A stretch of 64,000 nucleotides of DNA from GCA-002282575 sp964606405 (GCA_964606405.1 CAZSGH010000006.1:12977-76976), one strand, 5' to 3'; counted from the first letter of the stretch, positions 8,385 to 17,777 are shown. The notes: generated by a model from the sequence alone, not told the origin. A program made the numbers and translations.

Positions 8385-11042
8385 ATGTCTAAATCTACCT
8401 CAGCGGTTACGCAACACGAGTTTCGTCTTTCGTCCGACACGGTGATTATTTCTCGCACCGATTTAGAGGGTAATATTGTTTACTGCAACGAGGACTTCGT
8501 TGTTGCTTCTGGCTATGCGCGAGAGGATCTGATGGGTCAGCCGCATAACATTTTGCGTCATCCAGATATGCCTGCTGAGGCGTTTGCCGATTTATGGAAA
8601 ACGGTACAGAATGGTATGCCTTGGAATGGTATCGTTAAAAATCGTCGTCAAAATGGTGATTACTACTGGGTTTATGCGCAGGTTTCGCCAACCTACTCGA
8701 TGGGTAGTATTAGTGGTTATTTAAGTGTTCGTGTTCCAGCAACACCCGATCAAATTCATCAGGCAGAGTCTTTGTATCCACAATTACACGAGGGAAAGAT
8801 TAAGCTTAATGCGGGAAGTTTGGTTTCGTGGCGCGATCGCTTTTCGTTTGTACACCATTTAAATATGGGTATGTTGTTGGTTTGGTGGCTCTTGTTAGTT
8901 GTTATGCTGCCATTTGTGCTCAATACCCTCAATGTGATTTCGATTCCTACTTGGTATGAAATGGGATCAATTGGTTTAACGGTGTTGATCGCCTTTTTTG
9001 CTCAGAGAACACACTTTAATCATTTGGGCAGTTTTGCGAGGGCATTGCAGTCGTTAGCAGAGGGTCGCATGCAAATTGAAGTGCAATTTTCTGCTGACAG
9101 GCCTTTAAATCAGGCGGGCTTAACCCATCAGATTGGCGCTTTGTTGCGTACGATGCAATTAAATTCATGGTCAAATATTAATGGCGTTGCAGATGCAGAT
9201 GCCGCACAACAGCGTATTTTTTCGGCACTAAATGAAGCCGCTGCTGCATTGGTTGTTGCCGACGCAAGTGGTAATTTGGTGTTGGCTAACCGTAATGCGC
9301 AAGAGCAACTTTTGATGCATGCGGGTATGTTGGCGCATGCCTGTGATGGCTTTGATGCCCATCATTTAGAGGGACAATCAATCCGTAAACTGATTAGCGA
9401 TGATTCTTTGCATTTGCTTAAGCATGACGGTGTGATACAGAAGCGCGTATTAGAACTCGGTTCTAGTAAGTTAGTATTGCAGGCAACCCCTGTACGTAGA
9501 GGCGACCGTTTTTTAGGGGTTGCCCTCTTAATTCAAGACCAGACTCGGGATTTAAAAGCACAGGCTGACGTGGCGCACTTGGTTGAAACGGCTCGTGCAG
9601 GCTTTATGAAGTCTCGACTAGATTTGGATAATTTGCCCGAAGGGTTCTATCGAGACTTTGGTCAGCGAATGAACGAGATGATGGACACTTTTGCCGAAAC
9701 CTTTGACACGGTCGGGCGCGCTGTGGGCATGCTTGCTTTTTCGGATTTGGGCGCGAACATGGAAGGGGATTATCAAGGTCAGTTCCGTATGTTGCAAAAC
9801 TCGGTTAACTTGTCGATGCGCAACATGAACGAGGTGGCTGGACAAGTGCAGTTCACCGCGAATAGTGTCGAAAAATCGATTCAACAGATTAACGATGGTG
9901 TTTCGTTCTTTGCTGATCAAGTACGCTCTCAATCAGCTTCCTTAGAAGAGACGGCTGCCAATATGCATCAGATTTCAGACGATGTGAAGCAAAATGCGAT
10001 GCAAACCCAAGCATCAGAAAACTTGACCGCACAAGCAAGCGATCAGGTTAACGCTAGCGCGCAAGTGATGCAACAGGCTGCTCGTGCGATGGATGCAATT
10101 CGAGTTTCGGGCGAAAAAATCGGTGAGATTAACGATATTATTAACGGTATTGCTTTCCAAACGAATTTGTTGGCATTAAATGCAGCGGTAGAGGCAGCGC
10201 GAGCTGGCGAGCATGGTAAAGGATTTGCTGTTGTAGCGGGTGAAGTGCGGGCGCTGGCGCAAAAATCGGCAGAGGCGGCAGCTGATATTCAGCAATTGAT
10301 TGAGCAGTCTGTACAACAAATTATTGATGGAACAAGTCTGGTGAGTCAGTCGCAACAGCAGATGGATGGCGTATTGCAAACAATGAATCGTTTGAATGAT
10401 ACCGTTAAAACCATGAATGTGGCCGCGACGCGTCAAGCGACGACAGTGCAAGAAGTGAGTCGAGCACTGGAAGTCATTGACCATGCGGTAGCTCAAAGTG
10501 CCACCTTGGTTGAAGATACCACTGCGCGTACCGAAGAGGTGAAAGGACAAATGCAAGGTTTAAGCAAGCTTGTTGGAACCTTTAAATTAAATAAAGACGG
10601 TCAAGTTGTTGCTAAAGAAGGACGGACGCTCTTGTCGGATATGAAGCAAGCGCATTTGAACTGGCGTATTAAAATGGTTAACTTCCTAGAAGGCTACGAT
10701 AAAACTGTCGATCCTAAAGTGGTGGGTGATTTCACCGCTTGTGCTTTAGGTAAATGGCGTTCATCTGTTGGTGTGGGTTATGAACATTTGCCTGAAATGG
10801 ATGATCTTGATACTGCGCATAGGGCTTTCCACCAAAAAGTATCTGAGTTGGTTGATTTATACTTAATGGGTAATGTTGAGCAGGCTTATGCTGGTTTGCC
10901 ACAGATTGATGCTTTATCTGAAACCGTTGTAGCATTATTAACGAAGCTTGAGTTTGCGATTCGAGAACATGGTGTTCAAGTAAAAGAAACGGCTCATCAC
11001 AGATCATCACCTGCTGGTTGTGGTGCAGGGTGTCAGCATTGA
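8385..11042 (+). CDS. Aer-like methyl-accepting chemotaxis protein with PAS and CZB domains
   Basis: An 885-residue energy/redox-type chemoreceptor. An N-terminal Aer-like PAS domain (about 10-120; ILRHPDMPAEAFADLW is diagnostic) is followed by two membrane segments (about 160-210). A second PAS-like domain lies at about 280-400, and the MCP signalling module has its conserved tip (FQTNLLALNAAVEAARAGEH). The C-terminus carries a chemoreceptor zinc-binding (CZB) domain, seen as ACALGKWR with flanking histidines, and then a Cys/His-rich tail (AGCGAGCQH). AAGGGG lies 10 nt before the ATG. It is the only gene between mgtE and a bidirectional terminator. Confidence 0.93.
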   Translation: MSKSTSAVTQHEFRLSSDTVIISRTDLEGNIVYCNEDFVVASGYAREDLMGQPHNILRHPDMPAEAFADLWKTVQNGMPWNGIVKNRRQNGDYYWVYAQVSPTYSMGSISGYLSVRVPATPDQIHQAESLYPQLHEGKIKLNAGSLVSWRDRFSFVHHLNMGMLLVWWLLLVVMLPFVLNTLNVISIPTWYEMGSIGLTVLIAFFAQRTHFNHLGSFARALQSLAEGRMQIEVQFSADRPLNQAGLTHQIGALLRTMQLNSWSNINGVADADAAQQRIFSALNEAAAALVVADASGNLVLANRNAQEQLLMHAGMLAHACDGFDAHHLEGQSIRKLISDDSLHLLKHDGVIQKRVLELGSSKLVLQATPVRRGDRFLGVALLIQDQTRDLKAQADVAHLVETARAGFMKSRLDLDNLPEGFYRDFGQRMNEMMDTFAETFDTVGRAVGMLAFSDLGANMEGDYQGQFRMLQNSVNLSMRNMNEVAGQVQFTANSVEKSIQQINDGVSFFADQVRSQSASLEETAANMHQISDDVKQNAMQTQASENLTAQASDQVNASAQVMQQAARAMDAIRVSGEKIGEINDIINGIAFQTNLLALNAAVEAARAGEHGKGFAVVAGEVRALAQKSAEAAADIQQLIEQSVQQIIDGTSLVSQSQQQMDGVLQTMNRLNDTVKTMNVAATRQATTVQEVSRALEVIDHAVAQSATLVEDTTARTEEVKGQMQGLSKLVGTFKLNKDGQVVAKEGRTLLSDMKQAHLNWRIKMVNFLEGYDKTVDPKVVGDFTACALGKWRSSVGVGYEHLPEMDDLDTAHRAFHQKVSELVDLYLMGNVEQAYAGLPQIDALSETVVALLTKLEFAIREHGVQVKETAHHRSSPAGCGAGCQH

Positions 11043-11065
11043 TTGCGTTTAATGCTTCAAGACAT

Positions 11066-11096
11066 AAAAAAGGCACGAATTTCGTGCCTTTTTTAT
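11066..11096. terminator. Bidirectional intrinsic terminator between chemoreceptor and aroG
   Basis: AGGCACGA / TCGTGCCT forms an 8-bp stem with a 3-nt loop, flanked by an A-run on the left and a T-run on the right. It can therefore end both the rightward chemoreceptor transcript and the leftward aroG transcript. Confidence 0.88.
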
Positions 11097-11164
11097 TGCG
11101 GGGAGGAATCTTTAAAAACAGCACTAAACCTGCCGAAGGATGAGTGCAGGGGTGATAAGATTGC

Positions 11165-12235
11165 CTAAATTTTTGCCCACACTGTCCGTCTCTTCCGAAC
11201 GCCTTGTGCAAGCTGTTCGAGTAAGGAAACAGAGTCATCCCAGTTTAAACAGCCATCTGTAATGCTTTGTCCGTAGGTAAGCTCGCAGCCTGTTTTAACC
11301 TCTTGACGACCTTCAACAAGGTGGCTTTCTACCATTACGCCCATAATGCTTTTGCAGCCTTCACTCAGTTGTTGGGCGATACTTTCGGCAACAAGGGTTT
11401 GTTTGCGGAAGTCTTTGTTGCTATTAGCATGCGAGCAATCAATCATTAGCTTCGGACGGACGGCAGACTTTGTAAGTTTAGCGAGCGCATCCGCTACATA
11501 GGGTGCGCTGTAATTGGGTTCGCTATTGCCGCCACGTAAAATGATATGACAATCGTCGTTGCCTTTGGTATGGAAAATGGCAGAACGCCCTTCTTTGGTT
11601 AGCGACATGAAAATATGTGGTCTTTCGGCAGCGCGAATCGCATCGATGGCAATGCCGACATCGCCGTCGGTGCCATTTTTGAAGCCAACAGGACAGGATA
11701 AGCCAGAAGCCAATTCACGATGACCTTGGCTTTCTGTCGTGCGCGCACCAATTGCTCCCCAGCTAACCAAGTCGGCAACATACTGTGGTGAAATCAAGTC
11801 CAAGAATTCGGTAGCAGCTGGCATGCCCATGCTGTTAATATCCAAGAGCAGACCACGAGCCAGTGCTAGCCCCTTGTTGATCTGAAAGGATTCGTCAAGA
11901 TCAGGGTCGTTAATCAAGCCTTTCCAACCAACCGTGGTACGAGGCTTTTCGAAATAAACCCGCATCACAATCAACAAGTCATCTTTAAATTGCTCGCGTG
12001 TTGCTAATAAACGGCTTGCATACTCGCGTGCCGCCGCCGTATCGTGAATCGAGCAAGGGCCAACCACTACTAATACACGATCATCTTTACCCGTTAATAT
12101 ATCGTGAATTTGCGCACGAGTATCATAGATGAGTTTTGATGCACGTTCAGTGATGGGGTAACGGCTGTGTAATTCCTGTGGCGAGATAACCTCGGTCATG
12201 CTCTTAATGCGTAGGTCGTCAGTTGCGTATTTCAT
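11165..12235 (-). CDS. aroG: 3-deoxy-7-phosphoheptulonate (DAHP) synthase, class I
   Basis: Catalyses phosphoenolpyruvate plus erythrose-4-phosphate to DAHP, the first shikimate-pathway step. The 356-residue length and N-terminus (MKYATDDLRIKS) match AroG/AroF/AroH-type enzymes of E. coli. Conserved blocks are VVVGPCSIHD, RVYFEKPRTTVGWKGL, GARTTESQGHRELASGLS, the metal-ligand region IDCSHANSNKD, and GVMVESHLVEGRQ. Which amino acid inhibits it cannot be read with confidence. It is transcribed alone, divergent from argS. Confidence 0.94.
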   Translation of the reverse strand: MKYATDDLRIKSMTEVISPQELHSRYPITERASKLIYDTRAQIHDILTGKDDRVLVVVGPCSIHDTAAAREYASRLLATREQFKDDLLIVMRVYFEKPRTTVGWKGLINDPDLDESFQINKGLALARGLLLDINSMGMPAATEFLDLISPQYVADLVSWGAIGARTTESQGHRELASGLSCPVGFKNGTDGDVGIAIDAIRAAERPHIFMSLTKEGRSAIFHTKGNDDCHIILRGGNSEPNYSAPYVADALAKLTKSAVRPKLMIDCSHANSNKDFRKQTLVAESIAQQLSEGCKSIMGVMVESHLVEGRQEVKTGCELTYGQSITDGCLNWDDSVSLLEQLAQGVRKRRTVWAKI

Positions 12236-12397
12236 GTTGCTGTCGCTGTTACAATCCTAAAAATAGCCCATTATTATGCCACGAATATCATTGGCTTGCC
12301 AGTTGATGATGTGTTGATTATGACTAAGTATCTGGTGGTGCTTGTTAAATTAAGCTAAAATTGACACATTATTTTATCTTCTTCTGTAAAGCACATT

Positions 12398-14182
12398 ATG
12401 AAACAAGCCCTGCATTCGCTCATTGCCTCTGCTTTAACGCAGTTACACGCTCAAAACGTGCTGACCCATGTTGATTTGTCTGCCATCAAAATTGAGTTGC
12501 CTCGTGATAAATCGCATGGTGATTTTGCGACCAATGTGGCAATGGCTTTAGCAAAGCCCAATGGGATGAATCCTCGAGCGTTAGCCGAATCATTAATCGC
12601 TGCTTTGCCTGCAACGAATTGGTTAATCAGCGCTGAGATTGCGGGTCCAGGCTTCATTAACTTTCGTTTAGATGCCGCAGCTAAATTTTCGGTGTTAGCT
12701 AAGGTTTTGCAAACAGGTTCTGATTTTGGTCGCATTAATATGGGTGAGGGCAAATCGGTACAGGTCGAGTTTGTCTCGGCTAACCCGACGGGGCCTTTGC
12801 ATGTAGGGCATGGTCGTGGTGCTGCCTACGGTTCGGCATTGGTTTCGGTATTACGTCATGCGGGTTACGATGTGCAGGCTGAATATTATGTCAATGATGC
12901 GGGTCGTCAGATGGATATTTTGGCAACCAGCGTTTGGTTGCGTTATTTAGCTTTGTGTGGCGAACCGATTGTTTTCCCGAGTAATGGTTATAAGGGCGAT
13001 TACATCATCACTACAGCACGAGCCTTATTAGATGAACAAGGTGAGCGTTTGCGTCATGCTGAGTCAGTTGTCTTTGCCTCAGTGACACCAGATCAAGTGT
13101 TGAATGACGCTGGTGAAGTGGTTAGTGGCGACAAAGAAAAACACATTGATGACATTATTGTTCATGCGCGCGAGCTGCTCGGCGCAGATGACTATCGTTT
13201 GGTACTAGACAAGGTGCTACACGAAATTTTATTCGATATTAAAGAAGATTTGGCTGAATTTGGCGTTCATTTCGACAACTGGTTTAGTGAACGCTCTCTG
13301 ACTGATTCTGGGATTGTCGATGCTGCCTTAACGCGCTTAGAAGCCAATAATCAGCTATACGAAAAAGAGGGTGCTGTTTGGTTTAAATCAACCGACTACA
13401 ATGACGCCAAAGATCGTGTTGTGGTGCGTGAAAATGGCATTAAAACCTATTTTGCATCCGATATTGCTTACCACTACGACAAGCTAGCGCGCGGCTTCGA
13501 AAAGGTGATTAATATTTGGGGCTCAGATCACCACGGTTATATTCCCCGTGTGCGTGGCGCGATTCAGGCGATGGGTGAAGATGATAGCCGTTTAGATGTG
13601 TTGTTAGTGCAGTTCGCCGTGCTCTATCGTGGTGGCGAAAAAGCATCCATGTCAACACGTTCTGGTGAATTTGTTACCTTGCGCGAATTGCGCGAAGAAA
13701 TTGGTAATGACGCGACGCGTTTCTTTTATGTGATGCGCAAATGCGATCAGCATATGGATTTTGATTTGGATTTAGCCAAATCTAAGAGTAATGAAAATCC
13801 GTTGTTTTATATTCAATATGCGCATGCACGTTGTTGCGGCGTCTTTACCCAAGCAGAAAGTAGAGGCTTGCGCGAGTGGACCCAAACAGAAGGGTTAAGC
13901 CATCTTGCGTTACTAACAGAAGAAAGCGAAGCTGATTTGGCGCAAAAAGTAGCACAATTCCCTGAAGTGATTGGTACGGCAGCACGCGATGCTGAGCCAC
14001 ATCAGATTGCTTACTATTTGCGCGATTTGGCACATCAGTTACATAGTTATTACAATAACACACCATTGTTGGTCGAAGATGATGCTTTGCGTATGGCGCG
14101 CTTAACGCTTTTGTCAGCGACGCGTGTTGTGTTAGCCAATGGTCTGACCTTGTTGGGTGTGTCTGCTCCTGAGCGTATGTAA
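12398..14182 (+). CDS. argS: Arginyl-tRNA synthetase
   Basis: Class I synthetase charging tRNA-Arg. The 594-residue product has the N-terminal Arg-tRNA-synt_N domain (about 5-90), the HIGH-type motif in VSANPTGPLHVGHGRG (about 123-138), and the KMSK-equivalent block KASMSTRSGEF. The C-terminal anticodon-binding DALR domain has HARCCGVF near its start. The ATG follows a weak leader region. The stop overlaps the next gene by one base (TAATG), so the SPOR-domain gene is translationally coupled to it. Confidence 0.97.
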   Translation: MKQALHSLIASALTQLHAQNVLTHVDLSAIKIELPRDKSHGDFATNVAMALAKPNGMNPRALAESLIAALPATNWLISAEIAGPGFINFRLDAAAKFSVLAKVLQTGSDFGRINMGEGKSVQVEFVSANPTGPLHVGHGRGAAYGSALVSVLRHAGYDVQAEYYVNDAGRQMDILATSVWLRYLALCGEPIVFPSNGYKGDYIITTARALLDEQGERLRHAESVVFASVTPDQVLNDAGEVVSGDKEKHIDDIIVHARELLGADDYRLVLDKVLHEILFDIKEDLAEFGVHFDNWFSERSLTDSGIVDAALTRLEANNQLYEKEGAVWFKSTDYNDAKDRVVVRENGIKTYFASDIAYHYDKLARGFEKVINIWGSDHHGYIPRVRGAIQAMGEDDSRLDVLLVQFAVLYRGGEKASMSTRSGEFVTLRELREEIGNDATRFFYVMRKCDQHMDFDLDLAKSKSNENPLFYIQYAHARCCGVFTQAESRGLREWTQTEGLSHLALLTEESEADLAQKVAQFPEVIGTAARDAEPHQIAYYLRDLAHQLHSYYNNTPLLVEDDALRMARLTLLSATRVVLANGLTLLGVSAPERM

Positions 14183-15246
14183 TGGCGCGTGACTACCGTT
14201 ATGGTCACAAAACGAAGCAGCCGACGGTGCGTCGAACGCAGCAAGATGCCTCTTCACTTGATGCTGCTAGTGTTGATATTAAATCAGAAAAGTCTTCTGT
14301 TTTAACAACGGTCGCATCTCGGGCGCGTGCTGCGCGCGCCAAACAAAACGTTGTAGATGTTGCTCAGGCTTCCCGTTCTGCGCCAAAGCGTTCTGCCGAT
14401 GTGCAAAAAATTGTTGATGAGGCCTGCCGTTTAAGTTTGCCCAAAACCATCCGTAAAGAAGCCGAGCAACGAGAAGCCGAAGCAAAAAAAGAAGCAGAGA
14501 TACAAGCAGCAGAGCAAGCCAAGCAACACGCTTTAGCGCTAGAGAAAAAACAGTCTCGCTTTGGTTGGTTTGCATGGGGTAGTATGACCTTGTTGATTCT
14601 CTCTGGTGTCTCTTGGTTGCTCTATGCTCCCTTTTTCTTGGCGTTTGCTTTCGAAATGCAATGGATTGATGAAGAAACGCGCAATCGTTTAGATCCTGCG
14701 GCTGCGATGCGATCGCAAGCAGTGGCAACCTTATCAAAAGATAAGCAAGAGACGATAAAAACAGTTGCTCCCGCGCTAACGCCTGTTGCCGATCAGGATG
14801 CTGCAGATATTCAATACAGTTTTTATCGAGAATTGCCTAAAGCCAATATTGTGACGACTGCACAGCCATTACCCGTGCGTACACGTTCGCCAACTTATTT
14901 GCAGTTAGCATCCATTGCTAATGATAAAGAAGCGCAAAACGAGCGCAAGCGTTTGGCGCAAAAAGGTTATTTGGTGCAAATGACTGCTCAGGTGAACAAG
15001 GGGCAGACGGTGTACGTGTTGCGTATGGGGCCTTATGAGGATCAGCGAGTTATTAATCGTTTAAAAGTAGAGTTGCAACGATTAGGTGTGGATGCGCATG
15101 AGGTGAGTGTTATTTCGGTGGTGAAGGCGGCAGAACAGCAAGCAACACAACCAGTCACATCAAATGCTGTTGCTAATACAAAACCTGCTACCGTGGTTAA
15201 CGCCCCCAGTCGTGCAGATGTGCAACAGAAGGTAACAACCCGTTAG
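14182..15246 (+). CDS. SPOR-domain membrane protein, FtsN/DedD-like
   Basis: A 354-residue bitopic inner-membrane protein. A basic, Ala/Glu-rich cytoplasmic region (1-130) includes a likely coiled coil at about 90-120 (KEAEQREAEAKKEAEIQAAE). One or two hydrophobic segments follow at about 135-160. The periplasmic part ends in a SPOR domain at about 235-315 (YLQLASIANDKEAQNERKRL ... YVLRMGPYEDQ), which binds denuded septal peptidoglycan. Position directly after argS is the usual place for this FtsN-like protein. Whether it is the essential FtsN cannot be told. Confidence 0.85.
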   Translation: MARDYRYGHKTKQPTVRRTQQDASSLDAASVDIKSEKSSVLTTVASRARAARAKQNVVDVAQASRSAPKRSADVQKIVDEACRLSLPKTIRKEAEQREAEAKKEAEIQAAEQAKQHALALEKKQSRFGWFAWGSMTLLILSGVSWLLYAPFFLAFAFEMQWIDEETRNRLDPAAAMRSQAVATLSKDKQETIKTVAPALTPVADQDAADIQYSFYRELPKANIVTTAQPLPVRTRSPTYLQLASIANDKEAQNERKRLAQKGYLVQMTAQVNKGQTVYVLRMGPYEDQRVINRLKVELQRLGVDAHEVSVISVVKAAEQQATQPVTSNAVANTKPATVVNAPSRADVQQKVTTR

Positions 15247-15277
15247 GAAAAATGGCGTTTCTAATTAAACCAAGATG

Positions 15278-15339
15278 TTGTCATCCTCGCTTATGCGGGT
15301 ATCCATAAGATCGAGGTTGTACCTCTAAAAACCTATAGA
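15278..15339. repeat. Degenerate dRS3-like/type III repeat remnant
   Basis: The segment has tcatcctcgcttatgcgggt followed by ATCCATAAGAT and then ACCTCTAAAAACC. It resembles the elements at 59283-59340 and 62214-62300 but with eroded symmetry. It directly abuts the type II copy that follows. Confidence 0.5.
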
Positions 15340-15487
15340 GTACCTATAAAAACACCAATAGGAAGGAGGTCTGGAGGAAGGGTGGGGCTGAAAGTGGCAT
15401 GTAACCAAATTGATAAACCCCCTTCCTTCAGCTAAAAACAAACTTGGAAAGTCTAAAAACGAGCAAAGCGAGGTTTTAGAGGTTTCC
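15340..15487 (+). repeat. Dispersed structured repeat, type II (copy B)
   Basis: This is a full-length copy of about 148 bp. It contains a left end TACCTATAAAAAC, then GGAGGTCTGGAGGAAGGG ... CCCCCTTCCTTCAGC, then the hairpin AGTCTAAAAAC ... GTTTTAGAGG at the right. The right end touches the stop codon (TAG on the minus strand, 15487-15489) of the diguanylate cyclase gene. Confidence 0.8.
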
Positions 15488-16515
15488 TAAAGCTGCGCTA
15501 AGGTTGTTTTATTGCGGCCTGTTTCTTTAGACGCATAAAGTGCCTTATCGGCACGCATGTATAAACTATCCCAGTCTTCACCGACACGATATGAAGCAAC
15601 GCCTAACGAAATGGTGATATTGCCGATGGTTTCGCCCGTGTCTTTGCGCTTTAAATGACTGATTTCGACTTTGTGTCGTAAGTGTTCTGCTAAGGTAAAA
15701 GCTTCTTCGACAGTCGCGTTGGGTACAAGAATGGCAAACTCTTCGCCACCAATGCGTGCAACCAGTTGTGATGGTTCGACATTTTTTTTCAGAATGCCAG
15801 AAATGAATCTTAATACGGCATCACCGATTTGGTGTCCATAGTTGTCGTTAAATTTTTTGAAAAAATCAATGTCGGTCAGAATAACCGAAAGTTCATTGTT
15901 GTTTTTGGTTGCTTGCATCGCAAGTTCTAAGTCTTGTTCGAACCAGCGACGGTTTGCCAGCTTGGTTAGCATGTCCGTCATTGCCTCTGCTCTGGCGTCT
16001 TCAAGCTCTTTTTGTAGTTTGGCAATGTGTCTTGTCGCTGCGACCATATCTTGTTGCATTTCACTTTGTGTGGCAACGATTGATTTTGTGGTCGATAAGA
16101 CACTTCCTGTTAAATGGCGCAAAGTTTCAGGGTCAATATCCTGTCTGCCAGATAGCTGATTAACATAATGGTCAAGCTCTTGGGTGTGAGAGTCCATATT
16201 CTTGGTCCAGTCCATCAGTTTCGAGACCATGCGCTCCAGCAATTTGCGGAAGGCTCTCTCTAAGTCAGATGTGTCGGCTTGTTGTTCTTTTAAGAACTCT
16301 TCATATAGGCGAACGCCCAACGTATTCGTGAAGCCATCACGATTTTGCATCGCATTATCGAGTACGGTAATGAGTTTGGGATTACTGGCAAGAAAGTACT
16401 CATACCACACCAAAAAATTCATTGGGTTTGGGGTAATGTTGTGCTTTTCAAATATGTCAAGAACTTTGACCAATATGGCTTCAGATTCGAATTTGTTTTG
16501 CGTATAAACTTTCAT
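15487..16515 (-). CDS. Diguanylate cyclase (GGDEF domain, GGEEF variant)
   Basis: A cytoplasmic 342-residue protein that makes c-di-GMP. The N-terminal half is helical, with a coiled coil at about 130-175 (TQSEMQQDMVAATRHIAKLQ), and has no membrane segment. The C-terminal GGDEF domain starts at DMLTKLANRRWF and has an intact active loop, ARIGGEEFAI. No RxxD inhibitory site is evident before it. The start MKVYTQNKF at 16515 was preferred over an ATG 24 nt upstream because AGGA lies 6 nt before it. It is transcribed alone. Confidence 0.9.
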   Translation of the reverse strand: MKVYTQNKFESEAILVKVLDIFEKHNITPNPMNFLVWYEYFLASNPKLITVLDNAMQNRDGFTNTLGVRLYEEFLKEQQADTSDLERAFRKLLERMVSKLMDWTKNMDSHTQELDHYVNQLSGRQDIDPETLRHLTGSVLSTTKSIVATQSEMQQDMVAATRHIAKLQKELEDARAEAMTDMLTKLANRRWFEQDLELAMQATKNNNELSVILTDIDFFKKFNDNYGHQIGDAVLRFISGILKKNVEPSQLVARIGGEEFAILVPNATVEEAFTLAEHLRHKVEISHLKRKDTGETIGNITISLGVASYRVGEDWDSLYMRADKALYASKETGRNKTTLAQL

Positions 16516-16645
16516 AGAGTCCTGTCTCTTAGCGTGCATTTATTTAGTGTAGCATGTCGTTCGGTCAATTTTAATCGCTAATTGTTTATTAATGACAAAA
16601 AGCTGTGTTAGCATGACTTTCTGGTTAACGATAAGGAAAAAATAG

Positions 16646-17032
16646 ATGCTATTAATTAAATTACACGTATTGTTTGCGTTGTTGTCTGGATTCGGTTTTT
16701 TTATGCGCGGAATTGGTCATTTGCGTGGTGAAGCTTGGGTGCAGAAAAAGTTGGTGCGAATTGTGCCGCATGTTGTCGATACGGGATTATTGGTCACGGC
16801 GATTGCCTTACTGGTTACGTTTGAAATAAGCCCATTAACCGATTGGGTGTTGGCTAAAATTATTGCCTTGTTGGTTTATATCTTTCTGGGTGTTATGGCT
16901 TTTAGAATTGCTAAAACGATCAAAGCAAAAGCACTGTTTTGGTTGGCAGCATTGGTGATGTTTGGGTATATGTTTGCCGTCGCGAAAACACATTCGGTAT
17001 TGCCTTGGGTCTCGGCCGTGGCTGCCAGCTAA
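16646..17032 (+). CDS. SirB2-like small integral membrane protein
   Basis: A 128-residue protein with four predicted membrane segments (KLHVLFALLSGFGFFMRGI, VVDTGLLVTAIALLVTF, IIALLVYIFLGVMAFRIA, LFWLAALVMFGYMFAVAKTH). It matches the SirB family of unknown biochemical function. AAGGA lies 9 nt upstream of the ATG. A truncated type II repeat begins at the stop codon. Confidence 0.8.
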   Translation: MLLIKLHVLFALLSGFGFFMRGIGHLRGEAWVQKKLVRIVPHVVDTGLLVTAIALLVTFEISPLTDWVLAKIIALLVYIFLGVMAFRIAKTIKAKALFWLAALVMFGYMFAVAKTHSVLPWVSAVAAS

Positions 17033-17120
17033 AGGAAGGGCTTCCACCAATGTGTTACATGCTATTTTTAGCAGGCCCTTCCTCCAGACCTCCTACCCAT
17101 TGGGTTTTTAGAGGCGTACC
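17027..17120 (-). repeat. Dispersed structured repeat, type II, truncated (copy C)
   Basis: This corresponds to the hairpin-2/outer-end part of the unit: AGCTAAAGGAAGGG ... GCCCTTCCTCCAGACCTCC followed by CCCATTGGGTTTTTAGAGG. The other end (hairpin 1) is missing. The sequence right after it (17121-17145, gtttttcagatattccct) resembles the outer end of type I units, so this may be a composite. Confidence 0.75.
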
Positions 17121-17158
17121 TAACTTGTTTTTCAGATATTCCCTAAAGGAACTTTGTT

Positions 17159-17557
17159 GTGGAACCCTTATTAATCGATGCCGAGCAGAAAATTCGCGCC
17201 TTAGGTCATCGGGTGACGACCGGGCGCGTGTTAACGCTGTCCATGTTATTAGCAGCCGATAAACCGCTAACGCACGACATGATGTTAGCGAGCTTTAAAA
17301 CGCCGATGGATCGGGTTACGTTGTATCGTACCTTAGACTGGTTGGTGCATGTGGGATTGGCGCATCGTATTCGTGCAGAAGATCGTTTATGGCGCTTTAT
17401 TGCTGGTGGTGGCGAAACGCGGCATCCGCATTTTTATTGCGAAAACACAGGCAAGTTGATCTGTTTAACGGATGTGCAGCTTCCAGATATTACGTTGCCT
17501 AAACAGTTCAAAGTTAGCCATGTCGAAATTGTCTTTCATGGTGTTTGCGAGGCGTAA
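17159..17557 (+). CDS. Fur-family metalloregulator with incomplete structural zinc site
   Basis: A 132-residue Fur/Zur-type transcriptional regulator. An N-terminal winged-helix domain (about 10-80; RVTLYRTLDWLVHVGLAHRI contains the recognition helix) precedes a metal-binding dimerisation domain. The regulatory His cluster HPHFYC (H89, H91) is present. Both structural CxxC motifs have lost their second cysteine: residues 94-97 read CENT, and the protein ends GVCEA. The start is GTG with AAAGGA upstream. The neighbouring TonB receptor suggests control of metal-chelate uptake, but whether the metal is Fe or Zn is unresolved. An intrinsic terminator follows at 17753. Confidence 0.85.
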   Translation: MEPLLIDAEQKIRALGHRVTTGRVLTLSMLLAADKPLTHDMMLASFKTPMDRVTLYRTLDWLVHVGLAHRIRAEDRLWRFIAGGGETRHPHFYCENTGKLICLTDVQLPDITLPKQFKVSHVEIVFHGVCEA

Positions 17558-17562
17558 TTCAA

Positions 17563-17713
17563 GGAAGGTCTGAAAAATACGGCTTACGCCTTTTTTCAGA
17601 CTTCCTAACGTGTTTTTTAGTTGGAGGAAGGGTCGTTATCAAGAGGTTGCAGCCTAAAAATGTGCATCCCTTCCCCCAAGCCCCCAACCCGTTGCATTTT
17701 GCAGAGCTTTCCT
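17563..17713 (-). repeat. Dispersed structured repeat, type I (copy D)
   Basis: This is the most complete type I unit, about 151 bp. Imperfect terminal inverted repeats GGAAGGTCTGAAAAAT and GGAAAGCTCTGCAAAAT (opposite strand) bound it. Inside are the hairpin TCTGAAAAATACGG ... GCCTTTTTTCAGA and the pair GGAGGAAGGG ... CCCTTCCCCC. It starts six bases after the Fur-family stop codon. Confidence 0.85.
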
Positions 17714-17752
17714 AAGCAAAAACTACCTCATGCTTTTTCTATTCTTTAATAA

Positions 17753-17777
17753 AGGTGCTTGTCAGCACCTTTTTTTA
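17753..17777 (+). terminator. Intrinsic terminator downstream of the Fur-family gene
   Basis: AGGTGCT / AGCACCT forms a stem with a TGTC loop followed by seven T residues. It separates the regulator from the TonB receptor gene. Confidence 0.88.

Noticed and set aside
12361..12366. TTGACA upstream of argS as a -35 element
   Set aside because: A -10 at normal spacing would put transcription start within a base or two of the ATG, and no good -10 is present there.
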